This document shows, in pieces, positions 44,803 to 57,600 of a stretch of 64,000 nucleotides of DNA. The translations under genes were made by a program, and so were the position numbers. Origin of the DNA: Capsicum annuum (Eukaryota > Streptophyta > Magnoliopsida > Solanales > Solanaceae); NCBI RefSeq assembly GCF_002878395.1, contig NC_061120.1, positions 92,849,300-92,913,299 of the forward strand. Reading direction: 5' to 3'. The number at the start of each line of letters is the position of its first letter. The stretch's first letter is position 1. The notes under the pieces are model-generated. The model saw only the letters and a list, made by a program, of their open reading frames with translations, was not told where the DNA came from and did not search any database.

Positions 44803-46680
44803 ATGGCTGCTCGTCCAACTGCTTAGGAGGGTTTGTCTCAAACAAGACATCCATTAATTAATGAAAAATACTATGGATTGTGGAAAAATAGAATGATGGA
44901 CCATCTCATTAGTGAAAGTTTTGTTATGTGAAATATTGTATTGGATGTCCTTACCATTTCTATGAAGGCCTCTACTGATGGAAAGGAACAAATTTCCAAG
45001 AAAAGACATAAATCAGATGTTGCTGATAAGGTGACTATACAAAATAATGCAAAAGTTAAAAAGAGCTTGATCTATGGAAGTGGATCTGATAGATACAATA
45101 GAATCTCCTCCTATCAAAGTGTTAAGCCAATATGAGATACCCTTCAAACGCTCATAAAGGTATTTCTGCCGTGAAAAAATTTAAGATAGACAACTTCAAT
45201 AAGCAACATGAACTGTTTAAAATGAATGAAGGAGTGACTACTCAAGATATGCATACAAGGTTTACTACATTTTAAAATTGATTCTCACTGGAAAATCTAT
45301 TAGAAAATCAATTAGAAAAATTCTCAGTGTGTTTCTAGAATCTCAAAAAAGTAAGGTAGAAGCTGTCACAGAAGACAAGGATCTAGACACTTTGAAGATG
45401 GATGATCTCATAGGAAATCTAACTACTTATGAATTAAAAAAAATAAAAAAAAAGATATAGGAACTAAAAGAAAGGATAAAACCATTTTAGTTACAAGAAG
45501 ATTTCAAAAAATGTTCAAAAAGGGCAAAAACTTTCAAAGAAGAACTCTCAAAGTCTAAGAAAAGTAAGTTCAAGTATTTCACAAATGTGGAAGTCCTAAT
45601 CATTTCATCAAATTTAGTTCCTAGTGGGCAATAGAACACGAAATAGCTGCCACAGAGATGCCTAGAGATCAATGGAAAGAGTTTACCATACCTTCTCACA
45701 AGAAGATGACTTCTAAAAAATTTGACACAGGTATTTAACAGATACTAGCTTTTATGACAGAAGTTACTGATGAATTTGATGAGGATTATCCCAACAATCA
45801 ATCTTTGTTGGTCATGATAAAAGCAAAGAAAGGAGACACTCGAGCCCTTTTAGCTATGAGTGACACTAAAGATGATCTTGAAGATAAAGACTCACCACAG
45901 ACAGGTTTTACACTTATCGCTGGCTCTAAATCTGACAATGACTCTAAACAAGAGGAAACTAGGGTATGTTTCTCTGACACTAAGCCTAATCTTCACAAAT
46001 ATTCTTAAAAAAACTTGAATCTCTCACAACTATTCTCATAGATACATATTACTTTGTATATTCAAATAAAAAGAATGTAATGAATGATTATGCTTCTCTA
46101 AAATTAAAATGTGAAAGTATTGAGTAATACAGTGCTTCTCTAAGGAATTCACTCACAAAATTCTTAAACAAAGAAAAAAAATCAGGCTACTATTATTCAA
46201 CAAAATTTGAAGGATTACATTAAAAAACTCAATGCTGGTATTTTAAAATTATTTGAGAAAAATACCCCACTAATAAAGGAATCAAATAAAGCCAAGCTTG
46301 AGTTAGAACATAATCTAAAACGGACAAAATCCTCACCCCTTCGCACTCATATTTAGCACGGGATAAGAGTCATACCTGAGCATTGCAAAATAAATTAATT
46401 CATAAACATGGTAAAAATATATTTTGCACAACTGAGAGTTGAACAAAGAAACCTCAATTTTGTAAATACGCATAAGACTAAAACTGATAAAAATTATCTC
46501 TACTGAAAAGAACCTTTCCCATTTGACTAAAAGAAACTTCATTCTTTCATTCACAAAAAAGTACCTAAATTGATCTGGGTGCACGAATCTAACCTTTGAT
46601 CTACTTGTTGTAGGAAAAGTAGAGAACAAGGGCCAAACCTTGGTTTCTAGACAGTTCTTTCTCTAGATATCCCTAGAAAT
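44803..46680 (+). pseudogene. SIRE-like copia gag, many stops, truncated
   Basis: Starts ATGGCTGCTCGTCCAACTGC (MAARPTA, then a stop). It goes on with YYGLWKNRMMDHLI, the capsid-type start of SIRE-like copia gag. Then come SDRYNRISSYQSVKPI (44941-45135), RKILSVFLESQKSKVEAVTE and DLIGNLTTYELKKIKKK (45278-45460), all in collinear order with that family. 45754-46008 is an acidic region, and 46190-46320 holds the coiled-coil-like tail. It ends near KVPKLIWVHESNL, just before where the protease should begin. No pol follows; a gypsy element takes over instead. Confidence 0.85.
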
Positions 46681-46984
46681 AAAGAAAATTTTTCTCTCTT
46701 AAAAATTTTTAAGCTGGAAGTGTGGCGTTTGGAAATGGAAAAATTGTAGAAATTACTATTTTTTGAAAAATTAGGAAAGCGTGTCTCTTACGATATAGAT
46801 AGTATCTACTATATGTTGGTCTGAAACACAACCTACAAAGCATATCATAGATGCGTGGTAATGGGATTAATATGTTATTAATTGCAGATGACTATACTGT
46901 GACAAATGACATCAGTGAAAGTTTGATACTTAAGGGAAAGAGATATAAGATTGTGTGTAAAATACACATTATGCACTATTGGAA

Positions 46985-47760
46985 TCTAAATTGACTTGCC
47001 TTAGTGTCGACCGGCAACTCATGGTTCAAATAGTAAAAAGCAAAGAGGGCCACAGATGCAGGGCCTATAAAATGGAAGGAGTTTGCACTTGCTTTTTTGG
47101 ATAGGTTCTTCCCGCTAGAGTTGAGGGAAGCGAAGGTTTTAGAGTTTATAAACCTGAGGTAGGGCAATATGAGAGTACAAGAGTATTTTATCAAGTTTAC
47201 TCAGTTAGCCAGATGTGCCCCGCATGTGGTAGCAGATAGCAGATCTAAGATGAGTAAGTTTGTGTCGGAGGTGACTAGCAGTATAGTAAGGAGTGTAGGA
47301 TTGCAATGCTGATAAAAGAGATGGACATATCCAGACTCATGGTCTATGTTCAAAAGATAGAGAAGGCCAAGAATAAAGAGAAGGAGAGAGAGAACAAGAG
47401 AGCGAGAACATGTAGTTTCAATTTCGCATATCCTAAGTCAGAGGGTGGAAATCATTCTCAGTTCCACCCAAAATCCTTAGTTCCAGTTCCGTCCTCAGCC
47501 AGTGCTCCAGTGTCAAAATTTAGAGGTGGCAACAGGGAAAGGGCATCAGTCCCTAAGCCTCAGGGTAGTTTTAGCAGTGCCCGAACTAATCCCCTTTGTC
47601 AGAAGTGTGGCAAAAACCGCTAGAGTATCTGCAGAGCTGGAAGTGATATGTGTTTTAGATGTAGAAATCTAGGTCACAGGGTCAGACAGTGTCCTCAGGT
47701 GGGTTCACAGAGTCAGCATAATCGTCCCCCAGCTCAGTCCAGTCGCTCGAATTAGCAGGG
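46985..47760 (+). pseudogene. gypsy gag with intact zinc knuckle
   Basis: After short frame changes the plus strand reads WKEFALAFLDRFFPLELREA and KVLEFINLR, a stop, then the MRVQEYFIKFTQLARCAPHV segment, typical of chromovirus gag. From 47306 the frame runs MLIKEMDISRLMVYVQKIEK, then a basic, Ser/Pro-rich linker to 47623 (PKPQGSFSSARTNPLCQKCG). After a stop, the CCHC box CFRCRNLGHRVRQC (47651-47692) keeps all four metal-binding residues. Gag packages element RNA; stops at several places prevent a full protein. Confidence 0.9.
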
Positions 47761-47799
47761 TGCCTCTTCCAGTGCCACCAGTGGGCAACACCCAAATAG

Positions 47800-48304
47800 A
47801 CTCTATGTTCTTCAGTCCCAACAGGATCAGGAAAGTTTTCCTAATGTGGTCACTAATACATTACAAGTTTTCCATTTTCCTGTTTACACTTTGCTAGATC
47901 CAAGAGCTTCTTTGTCCTTTGTTACTCCATATGTAGTAGTTGATTTCGGAGTCCATCCTAATATTCTAGCAGTGCCTTTCTTAGTTTCTACTCCGGTGGA
48001 TAAATCTATCATAGCCAGTCGGGTATACAGGAACTGTCCGGTTATGATATCTCAAAGAGTCACTTCAGCAGACTTAGTCAAATTAGAGATGACTGATTTT
48101 AATGTTAGTCTCAGTATGGATTGGCTTCATTCCTGCTATACCTCAGTTGACTGCAGAAATAGAATTGTTCAATTTCAATTTTCAAATGAGATCGTCGTAA
48201 AGTGGAAGGGTAATACTTCAGCACTTAGGGATTATCTTATTTCTTACCTTCGGGCTAGGAAAATAATAGCTAAGGGATGTGTGTACTATCTTATTCAGGT
48301 CTAG
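47800..48304 (+). pseudogene. gypsy retropepsin-like protease
   Basis: The frame from 47846 holds LLDPRASLSFVTPYVVVDFG. The family motif is D-P-G-A-[ST]; the Gly is Arg here, as in the other gypsy element of this window. It continues with STPVDKSIIASRVY, DLVKLEMTDFNVSLSMDWLH and KGCVYYLIQV, then a stop. The protease would cut Gag-Pol. Confidence 0.9.
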
Positions 48305-48439
48305 TACTTTAGCTCAGAAACCCTTACTCTTGAATTAGTATCAGTAGCTTGTGAATTCCTAGATGTGTTTCCCGAAGATTTTTTTGGGATTTCAGAATCG
48401 ATCTTCTCCCATATACTTAGCCCATATCTATTTCGCCAT

Positions 48440-49010
48440 ATAGAATGGCTCTAGCAGAACTCAGAGAATTAAAAGAGCAGTTAAAAGATCTCCTAGATAA
48501 GGGATTCATCAAGTCCATGTGTCTCTGTGGGGCACACCAGCTTTATTCGTGCATAAGAAAAACCATTCTCTTTGAAGGTGCATAGACTATTGTCAGCTAA
48601 ATAAAGTCACGATCAAGAACAAGTATCCATTTTCCAGGATCGATGACTTATTCAACCATATTTAGGGTGCTAGCTATTTATCTAAGATAGACCTCAGATC
48701 AGGCTATTATCAGCTTAGAGTCAGGGAATGTGACATCCCAAAGACAACTTTTAGAACTCGGTATGGTCACTTTGAATTCTTAGTCATGTCCTTTGGTCTT
48801 ACCAATACCCTAGCAGCTTTTATGGACTTGATGAACCGTGTGTTCAAGCAGTACTTGGACATGTTCATTATAGTCTTCATAGATGATATCCTTGTTTACT
48901 CCCCCAATGAACACGATCATGCAGACCATCTCAGAATAGTATTACGGACTCTCAGAAATCATCAGTTATTCGCCAAATTAAGTAAGTGCTAATTTTGGAT
49001 AAGGTTAGTA
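48440..49010 (+). pseudogene. gypsy reverse transcriptase, frameshifted
   Basis: Pieces in two or three frames: [20 protein letters not shown] near 48443, [14 protein letters not shown] near 48683 (first catalytic Asp present), and the frame 48786-48992 with [20 protein letters not shown] and FIDDILVYS (both active-site Asp present). It ends at FAKLSKC followed by a stop in place of the usual Glu-Phe-Trp, and then FLGHIIFGMVLESI. The catalytic residues are kept but the frame is broken. Confidence 0.92.
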
Positions 49011-49089
49011 GCTTTCCTTGGCCACATCATTTTCGGTATGGTATTAGAGTCGATCCCTAGGACAGTAAGAAGAATTTAACTCAGGAAGT

Positions 49090-49940
49090 TCATCAACTAG
49101 CCCGACTAGGTATTTGCTTAGTCGATTCAGCAAAAGGTAGTGTGTGGATGAAAAGTAGCTCAGAATCATCCCTAGTTTCCGAAGTGAAGGTTAAGAAATC
49201 AGTCAGGTATCAGAAAGTAGAGGTTTTCTCCCATGGGAGAGATGGTGTTTTGTATTGTCAGGGACGTATGTGTATGCCAGGTGTAGATGACTTAAGGCAG
49301 TAAATTCTTGTAGAAGTGTACGGTGTGCGCTACTCTATTCATCCAGGGGCCACTAAGATGTACCGTGACTTATGGGAGACCTATTGGTGGAGTGGGATAA
49401 AGAGGGATATTGCAGAGTTTGTGGCTAAATGCTCAATATGTCAGCAAGTTAAGGTTGAACATCAGAAGTCTAGTGGTTCCATGCAGGAGTTCAATATTCC
49501 CACCTGGAAATAGGAAGAAGTGAACATAGAATTTGTGATGGGTTTACCTCGTACTCATCGTCAGCATGATTCAATTTGGGTCATTATAGACCGAATAACC
49601 AAATAGACCTATTTTCTACCAATCTATACCTCTTAATCAGCCGAGGATTACACTAAAATCTATATCAGGGAGCTGGTCAAATTGCATGGGGTTTCATTGT
49701 CCATTATCTCAAACAGAGGTACCTAGTTTACCTTTCAATTCTGGAAAGCTTTCCAAAAGGGTCTTGGCCCTCGAGTTTACCTCACTACAACCTTTTATCC
49801 TCAGATAGATGGTCAAGTAGAAAGGATCATTCAGACTTTAGAAGATATTCAGCAAGCGTGTGTGATTGACTTCAAAAAGATAGTTGGGATGATCACTTGC
49901 CTTTGATTTAGTTCACATACAATAACAACTATCATTCCAG
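49090..49940 (+). pseudogene. gypsy integrase, interrupted
   Basis: The pre-integrase part reads EVHQLARLGICLVDSAKGSV at 49087, then MYGVRYSIHPGATKMYRDLW, YWWSGIKRDIAEFVAKCSIC and QQVK (zinc finger with the CxxC pair). The catalytic core follows with IEFVMGLPRTHRQHDSIWVI, IISNRGT (second catalytic Asp is Asn) and DGQVERIIQTLEDI (catalytic Glu present). Several TAG stops sit where Trp or Gln is usual. Confidence 0.9.
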
Positions 49941-50160
49941 TATTCAAATGACTCTATTTCAGGTGCTTTATGGGAGGAAGTATAGATCTCCCATTGGTTG
50001 GTTTGAAGTGGGCGAGGCCACACTGATAAGGCCTGACCTGGTATTTCATACCTTAGAGAAAGTTCAGTTAATTAGGGAAAGGCTTAAGACAGCTTAGAGC
50101 TGACAAAAATCATACACACATGTACATAGAAAGGATCTCAAGTTTGAGATTGGTGGCTAT

Positions 50161-50605
50161 GTGTATTTGAAAATCTCTCATATGAAGAGAGTGAAGAGGT
50201 TTGCCAAGAAGGGGAAACTCAGTCCCCGATATGTCGGTCCTTACTTAATTCTTAGCCATTTCAAAAAGGTAGCTTACGAGCTTGAGTTTCTTTCAGACTT
50301 ATCTTCAGTTTATCCAGTGTTCCACGTCTCCTTGATAAAGAAATGGATAGGTGACATAGCAGTCGTAGTCCCTATAGAGGGCTTAGATATTAAGAGTAGC
50401 CTCTCTTTTAAAGAGATACCAGTTAAAATCCTTGACTATCAGATTCGTAGACTGAGGAACAAAAAAGTCCCTCTAGTCAAAGTTCTTTGGTGAAATCAGT
50501 CCATTAAAGGAGCTACTTAGGAAGCAAAAGCAGACATGCGGATCAAGTATCCTCACCTCTTCTTCGCAAACTTAGACTCGGTCCCAGGTAATAGTTTTCC
50601 TTAAG
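50161..50605 (+). pseudogene. gypsy integrase C-terminus with chromodomain-like end
   Basis: The frame 50161-50493 contains MKRVKRFAKKGKLSPRYVGP, YPVFHVSLIKKW, then IPVKILDYQIRRLRNKKVPL and VKVLW. After a stop in place of the usual Arg it goes on NQSIKGAT, stop, EAKADMRIKYPHLF. This mirrors the end of the first gypsy element and identifies a chromovirus. Confidence 0.88.
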
Positions 50606-50928
50606 CTTATTCAGTCTCATATTTAGATTTCCATTACAAACTTGGTATCAGTTACCATTGCATATACGGTCATATACTCATGAGTCAGTTCATCCATATT
50701 CCCATGTATTATATATGCATGATCAGTATATAAACTCAGCATATCACTAATCCCAATCATGCATTCATGAATCATGTTCAGTTATGTACTTATGTATGTT
50801 CAGTGTGATAATTCAGTCTATCAGTAACTTCATCCATAAAATCATGTGTCAGATGTTCATGTCTAGTAAGTAAGTTCAGTCTACCAGTATTCTCAGCTTA
50901 TTCAGTCTTATTCGAGAATGAATATTCT
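50606..50928 (+). other. 3' untranslated region of gypsy element
   Basis: Non-coding, with many CAGTC/TCAGT words (for example TTCAGTCTACCAGTATTCTCAG), as is common before the 3' LTR of this family. Confidence 0.6.
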
Positions 50929-50941
50929 AAGCGGGAGATAA
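50929..50941 (+). other. polypurine tract of gypsy element
   Basis: AAGCGGGAGATAA directly before the LTR start TGTAAGACCCCG. Confidence 0.8.
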
Positions 50942-53480
50942 TGTAAGACCCCGTAAAAAAATTCTAGCTTAAATTAGTCCTTTAAGCTTGTTAGGGGTCC
51001 CGGACTTAGAATATATTAACTAAGTATTCAGACTGAATATATTAACTAAGTATTCAGACTTAGTTCTATTTTAGCCTTCGAAAGTTAAAAATCTTATTTC
51101 ATGACCTCTACGTTCTTTAAATGTTTATATTTGAGTTAACTCATGATCAGGATGTCAGTAGAGGTTCCCAGACAAGTTTTGGATTTTTTGGACCTCGTTT
51201 AGACCATGTTTGAGTACCTAAAAAGTGGGTTGATGTGATCTTGATACGTTGAATCAACCATCGCGTTGACAAGATAGCTTTTCCCCAGCTTCAGTGCAAA
51301 TTTTAGTGAACCAATACGGACTTGACGTGGCGCGTTGCCTATCGCATCGATGCCAATGACACGGTGCATTGGTAAAATAGTTTACAGGCATTAAAAAGCC
51401 GCATCCTCAGGGTTAATTAGATATTTTTCCCATGCTCTTCATCCCCTATAACACGAAATTAAACTCTTTGGAGAGAAATTATATTTATTCTTTCACAAAT
51501 TTCTCAAGAACAGGAACCTTAGGTGTTCAAATTTCAAATCAAGAACTCAAGAACTCACCATTAACTTTCAGAAATTCATCAACTAAGGTATGTGAAGTGT
51601 TCTTCCAAGGGCCCCTTCCACCCTTGGAGTCCAAGAAACTATTTTTAAACTTCAAGTTTATGGATTTCATGAATTCCATGATGGGTTTGATTATTTTCAT
51701 GTTTATAATGATTAAGTGGGATTCTAATCCATGTTTTATGATACGTTTCATGTGAGGTTTATTGATATGTATGTAATATCATAAGGATCCATACAAAATC
51801 CTTGAAATTGTTAATGGGGATTTGAATTGTGATGTCTACTCATTGTTTAGTGTTATGTGCATATGTATGCTCACCAAGTGCTTGATGAATTATTCATGTG
51901 AACTAATAAGGGAAAGAAATCATGTCATGCTAGCTTCTTTGCAATTTGTACCATACAAGAGTTTGATAAGATGTCTCTATAGATGCATTATTAATTCAAT
52001 GTGCATGCTTATGCTAAGAAAGATCATGTGATGCTTTATTTCCATGCTATTGAGTCCTGGGGGTATTTAATACCCGATAATTTACCTGTTTACTTAGATC
52101 TAGTATCAGTTACGAAGTAATCTCAGTATTGACTCGATCAGTAGAACTCAGCCAGTTATAGAAACCCAGGAAATCTCAGTAGTGTTCGTAATTTAGTTAT
52201 AATACTCAGGTCAGACCTCAATAGACTTAGTCAGTTAATATAATCCATTAGTATTTCGTCAGTCTATGAAACTCAGTTTAGTTCAGTCAAATAGTAATAT
52301 TAGTAATAATTTAGTCCAGTCTAGTATAGACTAGAAATCAGTTCAGTGTTTGTTCAGTTGGGAGTAGGATTCAGCATCGAGCGAACCCTGGGATGGGGGC
52401 ATTCCTATCTTCAGAGGGTTTGACCCTTGTAGCAATCCCTGTGTTATAGAACTACGTAGCCAGCATAGGTTAATATATCTTCCTGTCAGATATTATGAGG
52501 GTTGATACATCTTCTTTGAGTTTTCCTACCAACTAGGGTTGGCGGAAGAACCTCCTATCAGAGAGGGTTAAGTTACAGCTTGTCTCTATCCGTGGCATGG
52601 CGTTGACACCCTTCCAACTGGGGTTACAGGTTGGACCTCAATTAGTTCAGAAAGGGGCATATCGGTTAGATGATTACCTACCGCAGTCTTAGTTTCAGTC
52701 TCAGTCTCAGAATAGAACTCAGTTTAGTTCTACAGATTCATGACTATCAGATATAGTCACTCAACTCAGTATGAAACTCAGTATAGTTCCACAAAATTAG
52801 GGATGTCAGATATAATCATTTAGTTATTAGTAATTCAGTATCAACATACTTAGATAACAATTAATCAGTATTCAGATTCAGTATTCAGTATTATCACGAT
52901 CTTAATTATAATATACGTATTCATGCATGTATTCTTATTCAGTCATACTCATGTTATTTAGTTATTATTGTTCATACATATGAACCCATGAATTTTAGCC
53001 CACCTCAGTGAGCATACAGTATATTTAAAGTACTAACACATGCTTTTCTTTTGCGCTATGATGTCTTATATCATAGGTTCAAATGCACGGGTTCCAGAGC
53101 ACCCTTAGTAGTTTAGATTTTCAGCAGTCAGCATAGTGGTGAGTCCTCATAGTTCGAGGACATGGTTGTTTTTAGTATTTTGGTATTATTTTCAGTAGTC
53201 GGAGTTAGTTGGGACTTATCCCATCAACTCTATAGTTCAGACAGTTTAGAGGCTTTCCAGACTAGAGTATTTTCAGATAGTTTTTCAGTTTTCAGTATTG
53301 ATGTTTAATTTTTGGTATTGTGATACCATATCCAGTATTATTTACAGTATTGAACCTTATGGCTAGTTTTTTGCCTACTTTCCACATATATACTGTATTA
53401 TTATTTAGTTATTGTAGCAGAGACCAGTCATGGGTTAGCTTATGGTCCTTCGAGATTATGAACACTAGGGGAGAGAGATA
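50942..53480 (+). repeat. 3' LTR of gypsy element (right end approximate)
   Basis: Starts TGTAAGACCCCGTAAAAA. The end is near GGGTTAGCTTATGGTCCTTC and GAGATTATGAACACT at 53433-53467, a run typical of the final part of such LTRs, but a clean CA end with target duplication was not found. 51000-51065 contains a short tandem repeat of AGACTGAATATATTAACTAAGTATTC-like units. The overlapping ORFs 51432-51755 and 51822-52031 are LTR sequence, not genes. Confidence 0.8.
51006..51064. repeat. short tandem duplication in the 3' LTR
   Basis: GAATATATTAACTAAGTATT followed by CAGACT occurs twice in direct succession (copies begin near 51007 and 51035). Confidence 0.85.
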
Positions 53481-54664
53481 GTTGTATCATATAGAGAGGA
53501 ATATTAGTGGAGACTCATGTCCATGAGATTTATCTCCTAAGGATTTCTTAGGGGAACAATTTGCAACTTTTGTGCTTGCATAGGCTCTGTTTGAGACTGG
53601 CACCAATTTACCTACTTTTGTAAATTTCCTAAGTATGTGATGACGTATATCTTTCATGAGAGACATATTGATATGACAATCATGAGATATTTCCTGGCCA
53701 TCTCATGGTTTACATTTTGTGTCCTTGTATTTTCATTTAATCCTCTAGGCTTTGTAATATGCCACCTTTTGTAACCTTTTATAGGAATAATAAACAGTGA
53801 ATTAAAGATATGATTTTGTGTTGCTGTATTGCCATGATTTCTTCTTTGTGTATTTTTATTATGGTTATATGCTTTTAGTATGTAAAACATTATTCTGTGT
53901 TCCTTTTAATTAATAGACTCAAACTTATTAAATCTAAGGCTTTACTTAATGCATTTCTAAGAGATGGATTTCACATGAGATAGCTATAGTTACTTCTTTG
54001 GAAGTCTTCCCTAAGAGTTATACCCTTAATGTATTCTATTGTAGAGACCTTATGTTCATTGTCTCTAGCCGAGTTAATAAGTTTTGTGTCATCAGAGTTA
54101 ATGACTGAATATATATGTTGTCTAATAGTTTATTTTCAGTGCTTTTTTCATACTCATCATCATCTAGTGAATGTGGGGAACGATTGAATCTTAGTATGAC
54201 CTAAGACTTTTTTAAGGCTATTTTGTTATTTATCCTCATGACTTGACAAAGGATCCCTCTTCATCCAATGGTTGCTAGAAACTATAGAGTTTAGCTTAAG
54301 AGAGGAATTCTCTCTTTCAGTTTAGTTTCAACTCTAGACTTCTTGGTGGGGACCTTTTTGAATTTTTAGTAATTTGAGAGTTCCTTTGAGTCTGCCCTAA
54401 AGGTGTGAAGAACACGACCTCAAGTTTTTGCTATCAGATGACCAATCTATGTATTTTATGTGGATTTAAATTTTTCACTTAGGTGACATTGTAGTATTGT
54501 CTCGTTTGGATGTCTTATTCTAAGTCTAATACATTTTAAAGTCGTTTTGTGACCATTATATAGTCCCTTTCTTTTTTTATTTTTAGAATTTTGACATATC
54601 GGTTTACCCTTGATGCTTAGGATTTTAGGGGGCCGCATTGTTGATATCGAGAGTCCTTAGCCTT
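53481..54664. other. unassigned sequence left of the second solo LTR
   Basis: No recognised gene. The ORFs are short and lack motifs. It was contiguous with 57992 onward before the solo LTR arrived, since the GCCTT duplication marks the split. Confidence 0.5.
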
Positions 54665-57600
54665 TGTAATGACCCTCTAAGTTATTTTCTCAATCTCAAT
54701 GCATTTTTGGCGTTTTGAGCTTTCCTATAGTGGCTATAAGTCATTATGACTTGCCAAAATTCGATTATCGGACAACTCATTTGTGTTTTAAGTTCATTTC
54801 CCCATTTTGGATCTTTAGCTGTTAAGGAATTGATCTTGGACCAAAATTCCTTGTAAATGGTCTTGGATGGAAATTTTAGCAATGCCATCAACTTTGAAAT
54901 ATTGATTTCAGGCTAAGGAGATCCTTGATTCAAGTCCTAAGACTTTTAAACTCATTTTAGGCTATTGGGTGTGAATTGGTTAAAATAGAACTAGCTGTGA
55001 GACCCATATTTAATCAAAATAATCTCAGATAAAAGTATTGATGGTTTCGTTGAGTGTAGAGTGTCAAATTTGGTATGGTAACATAGTTCATTTGTGTGCA
55101 TGGGGTTCCAAATAAATCTTGAGCGTCCGATCAAAGTCCATGTGGACTTAGGAAACTCTGGTGCAGTCAATCGTTGTCCATTGCATTCGTTAGGTTGGGG
55201 TTGCATTTGATAAGGGTTAATATTTTGATCATCATGATAACAAGCCTTCCCTCTTGCATTTGTAATGAAGGTCGACCCTACCCAACCTATTGTCTTTCTT
55301 CGCGATCGCGGCTACTTGTGTTGCATTCATGATACTTTAACTTCTTTGCCTTCACATTCGTGAAGGTTTCTTTCGATGGGCATCGCGACAGTGACCAAAG
55401 AGACCCACATTCACAATTAGTAAGCTTCTGGCAGTATATAACCCCTCTTCTCCACAATTTTCTTTATTTTCTCAACCCTAATCACCATTAATGGAATTGA
55501 GAGCTCATGAAAAGCATAGGAATTGATCAAGCGATATTGGAAGTGCGTTGAGGAAGTGAAGGAGATCATTTCCCCCAAATTACTTTGTAAGTTTTCGGCC
55601 TAATTCCGCCGTTTGACTTTTATTTTTTTCCTTTTTTTTTCATTATCTTTTATGGATGATTTGATCTCCGATTTATGATCCATTTGTGCTCAACTTTCTA
55701 CCTCAAATTTCTTGTTCTTAGAGAAACCTTGTGATGGATTCAATTTTGAAATTTCGTTAGCGAGCCTCACAGGCCCATTATTGACCTAATTTTGGGCTTG
55801 GATTTTTATATAGCAATACGGGTAATGTTTTACTCCTATTAATGCATATATAATTATTTTGATAGTGCGATATTATTTTGGGATAATGGATCAAAGGCGA
55901 GCGATTTATGGGCGGTTTAAGAATGCAGTTTGATATCAAGATAGGCTTCGGTCTACTTTTCTCTATGAGATTTTATATAGTATAGATTGCATGCTAGGTT
56001 GGGATTATAGGATATGCTTATGACTAGTATAGCATGACTTAACCTATTTAGAGATTTAGAATAGAAAGGTTACCCAAACCTTAGGCTAGAATACCTTTTA
56101 AGACATAGAATCTTAATTAACCATAGATTTGCATAAGGAATTCTTTAGCATAAGATTTAGCATACCACTTAGTATTTGGGGTGATATTTCTCGATTAGAC
56201 ACTTATAGTAACTTTATTCCCTTGTTTACCTTAGTCTCCAGGTTATGGTGTTAATATTATATTAAATAGTATATTGTAGATCCGAGGTCATAATTACGAT
56301 ACCAGTTGAGCCCCAAGTTTAGCATATTATCCCTTATGAAGATGTGGTTGTGGTTTATAGACGTTTATAGTTGCATTGTTTAGATACTAATGATGGCATG
56401 CATACTTTTAGGCGGATTTATGATCATTTAGTGGTATGATTCCAACTAAATAATTCTACTATTTTCTAAAAAGAGATTTATTCCCACATTTCACTGTAAA
56501 AATGGATTTATTTACAAATGGGAATTGTACCACCTTATTTAATATATTATGAGCTTTGAAACTATATGTGATATTTTGCAAACTAGACTGAGATTGATTC
56601 TGATCCATTACTATTCCACTCTTTACTTCTATTGTTTCTTTTAGTCGAGAAAGTTTTAGATCCTTTCTACACTATTATGTAAATTTAATTCCGACGTCTC
56701 TTGGATAATGAATTTACAGATTTACCTCTTTTAGTAATGGTTTGAATCTGTGCACTTATTATACTTATATATAAATCTCTTCGATACTGGATGGAGTAGA
56801 TTGATTATGATGGTTATTGAAAGTCCTAGTTTGGAATCAGGTAGTGTTTACGGATATCTAGAGCCCCTTATGGGCCCCTTCAGGTCATGCCTTTGCGAGC
56901 TATTGAGCTGGATAAGTTGTATTTACTTAGTGTATTTGGCCGTTAGATTGGACATGGTTTCCTATTATTTATGTTGCATTCATTCATATGTATATCCTAT
57001 CACCAATATAATTGGCTATTATTATTGTTTGCTGAATGTTTGCTTGAAATTTACCAGCTTATGGGGTCCCGATTAGGTATTATTTGTTCAGACTAGCCAG
57101 TTATTTTGTTGTTGGTTTATGGTTAGTTCGTGGAAGGATGGTTATGGGCTGGTATTCAAGATTGTCGATATGTTCCTGATTCCTTAAATTTCTTCATTGT
57201 TGGTAAATCATATTATTGATAGGTTACCTCATGGTTAGGGACTCACATTATGCTAGCATTAGCTTTCTTACTTTGTTATGAGCCTCAAGATGTTACGTTG
57301 ACTCCTTCAGGTTATTATCTTGAATTAGTCCTATATATATATATATCCTTAGGCCTTGTACTACTATATATCTTTCTTTCTCTTTTCACTTGTATATTGG
57401 GTAGTGATATACGGTATTGCACTTTAGTTTTTGAACACTATTAGAATAGAATAGTTTATCCTTAGTGCTCCATTAGCATTATTATGTTTAATTTCTTGGA
57501 TAGTTGCCTGTAGTTATATTTTTTCTTTACATGTTATTTATGCTTACATTATCTTTGGAGCTCAATCGGCCAATACCTATCGAGCACCACATGTTTGGTA

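Larger units (their letters stand above)
46960..53480 (+). mobile_element. 5'-truncated Ty3/gypsy chromovirus, RNase H deleted
   Basis: Plus-strand element with the order gag, protease, RT, integrase, chromodomain-like end, polypurine tract, 3' LTR. The 5' LTR, primer site and the start of gag are absent; recognisable gag begins around 46990 next to the copia remnant. Between RT (ends about 49010) and the pre-integrase region (about 49090) most of RNase H is missing. Sequence style is like the minus-strand element at 1-9653, but the two are not close copies. Confidence 0.92.
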
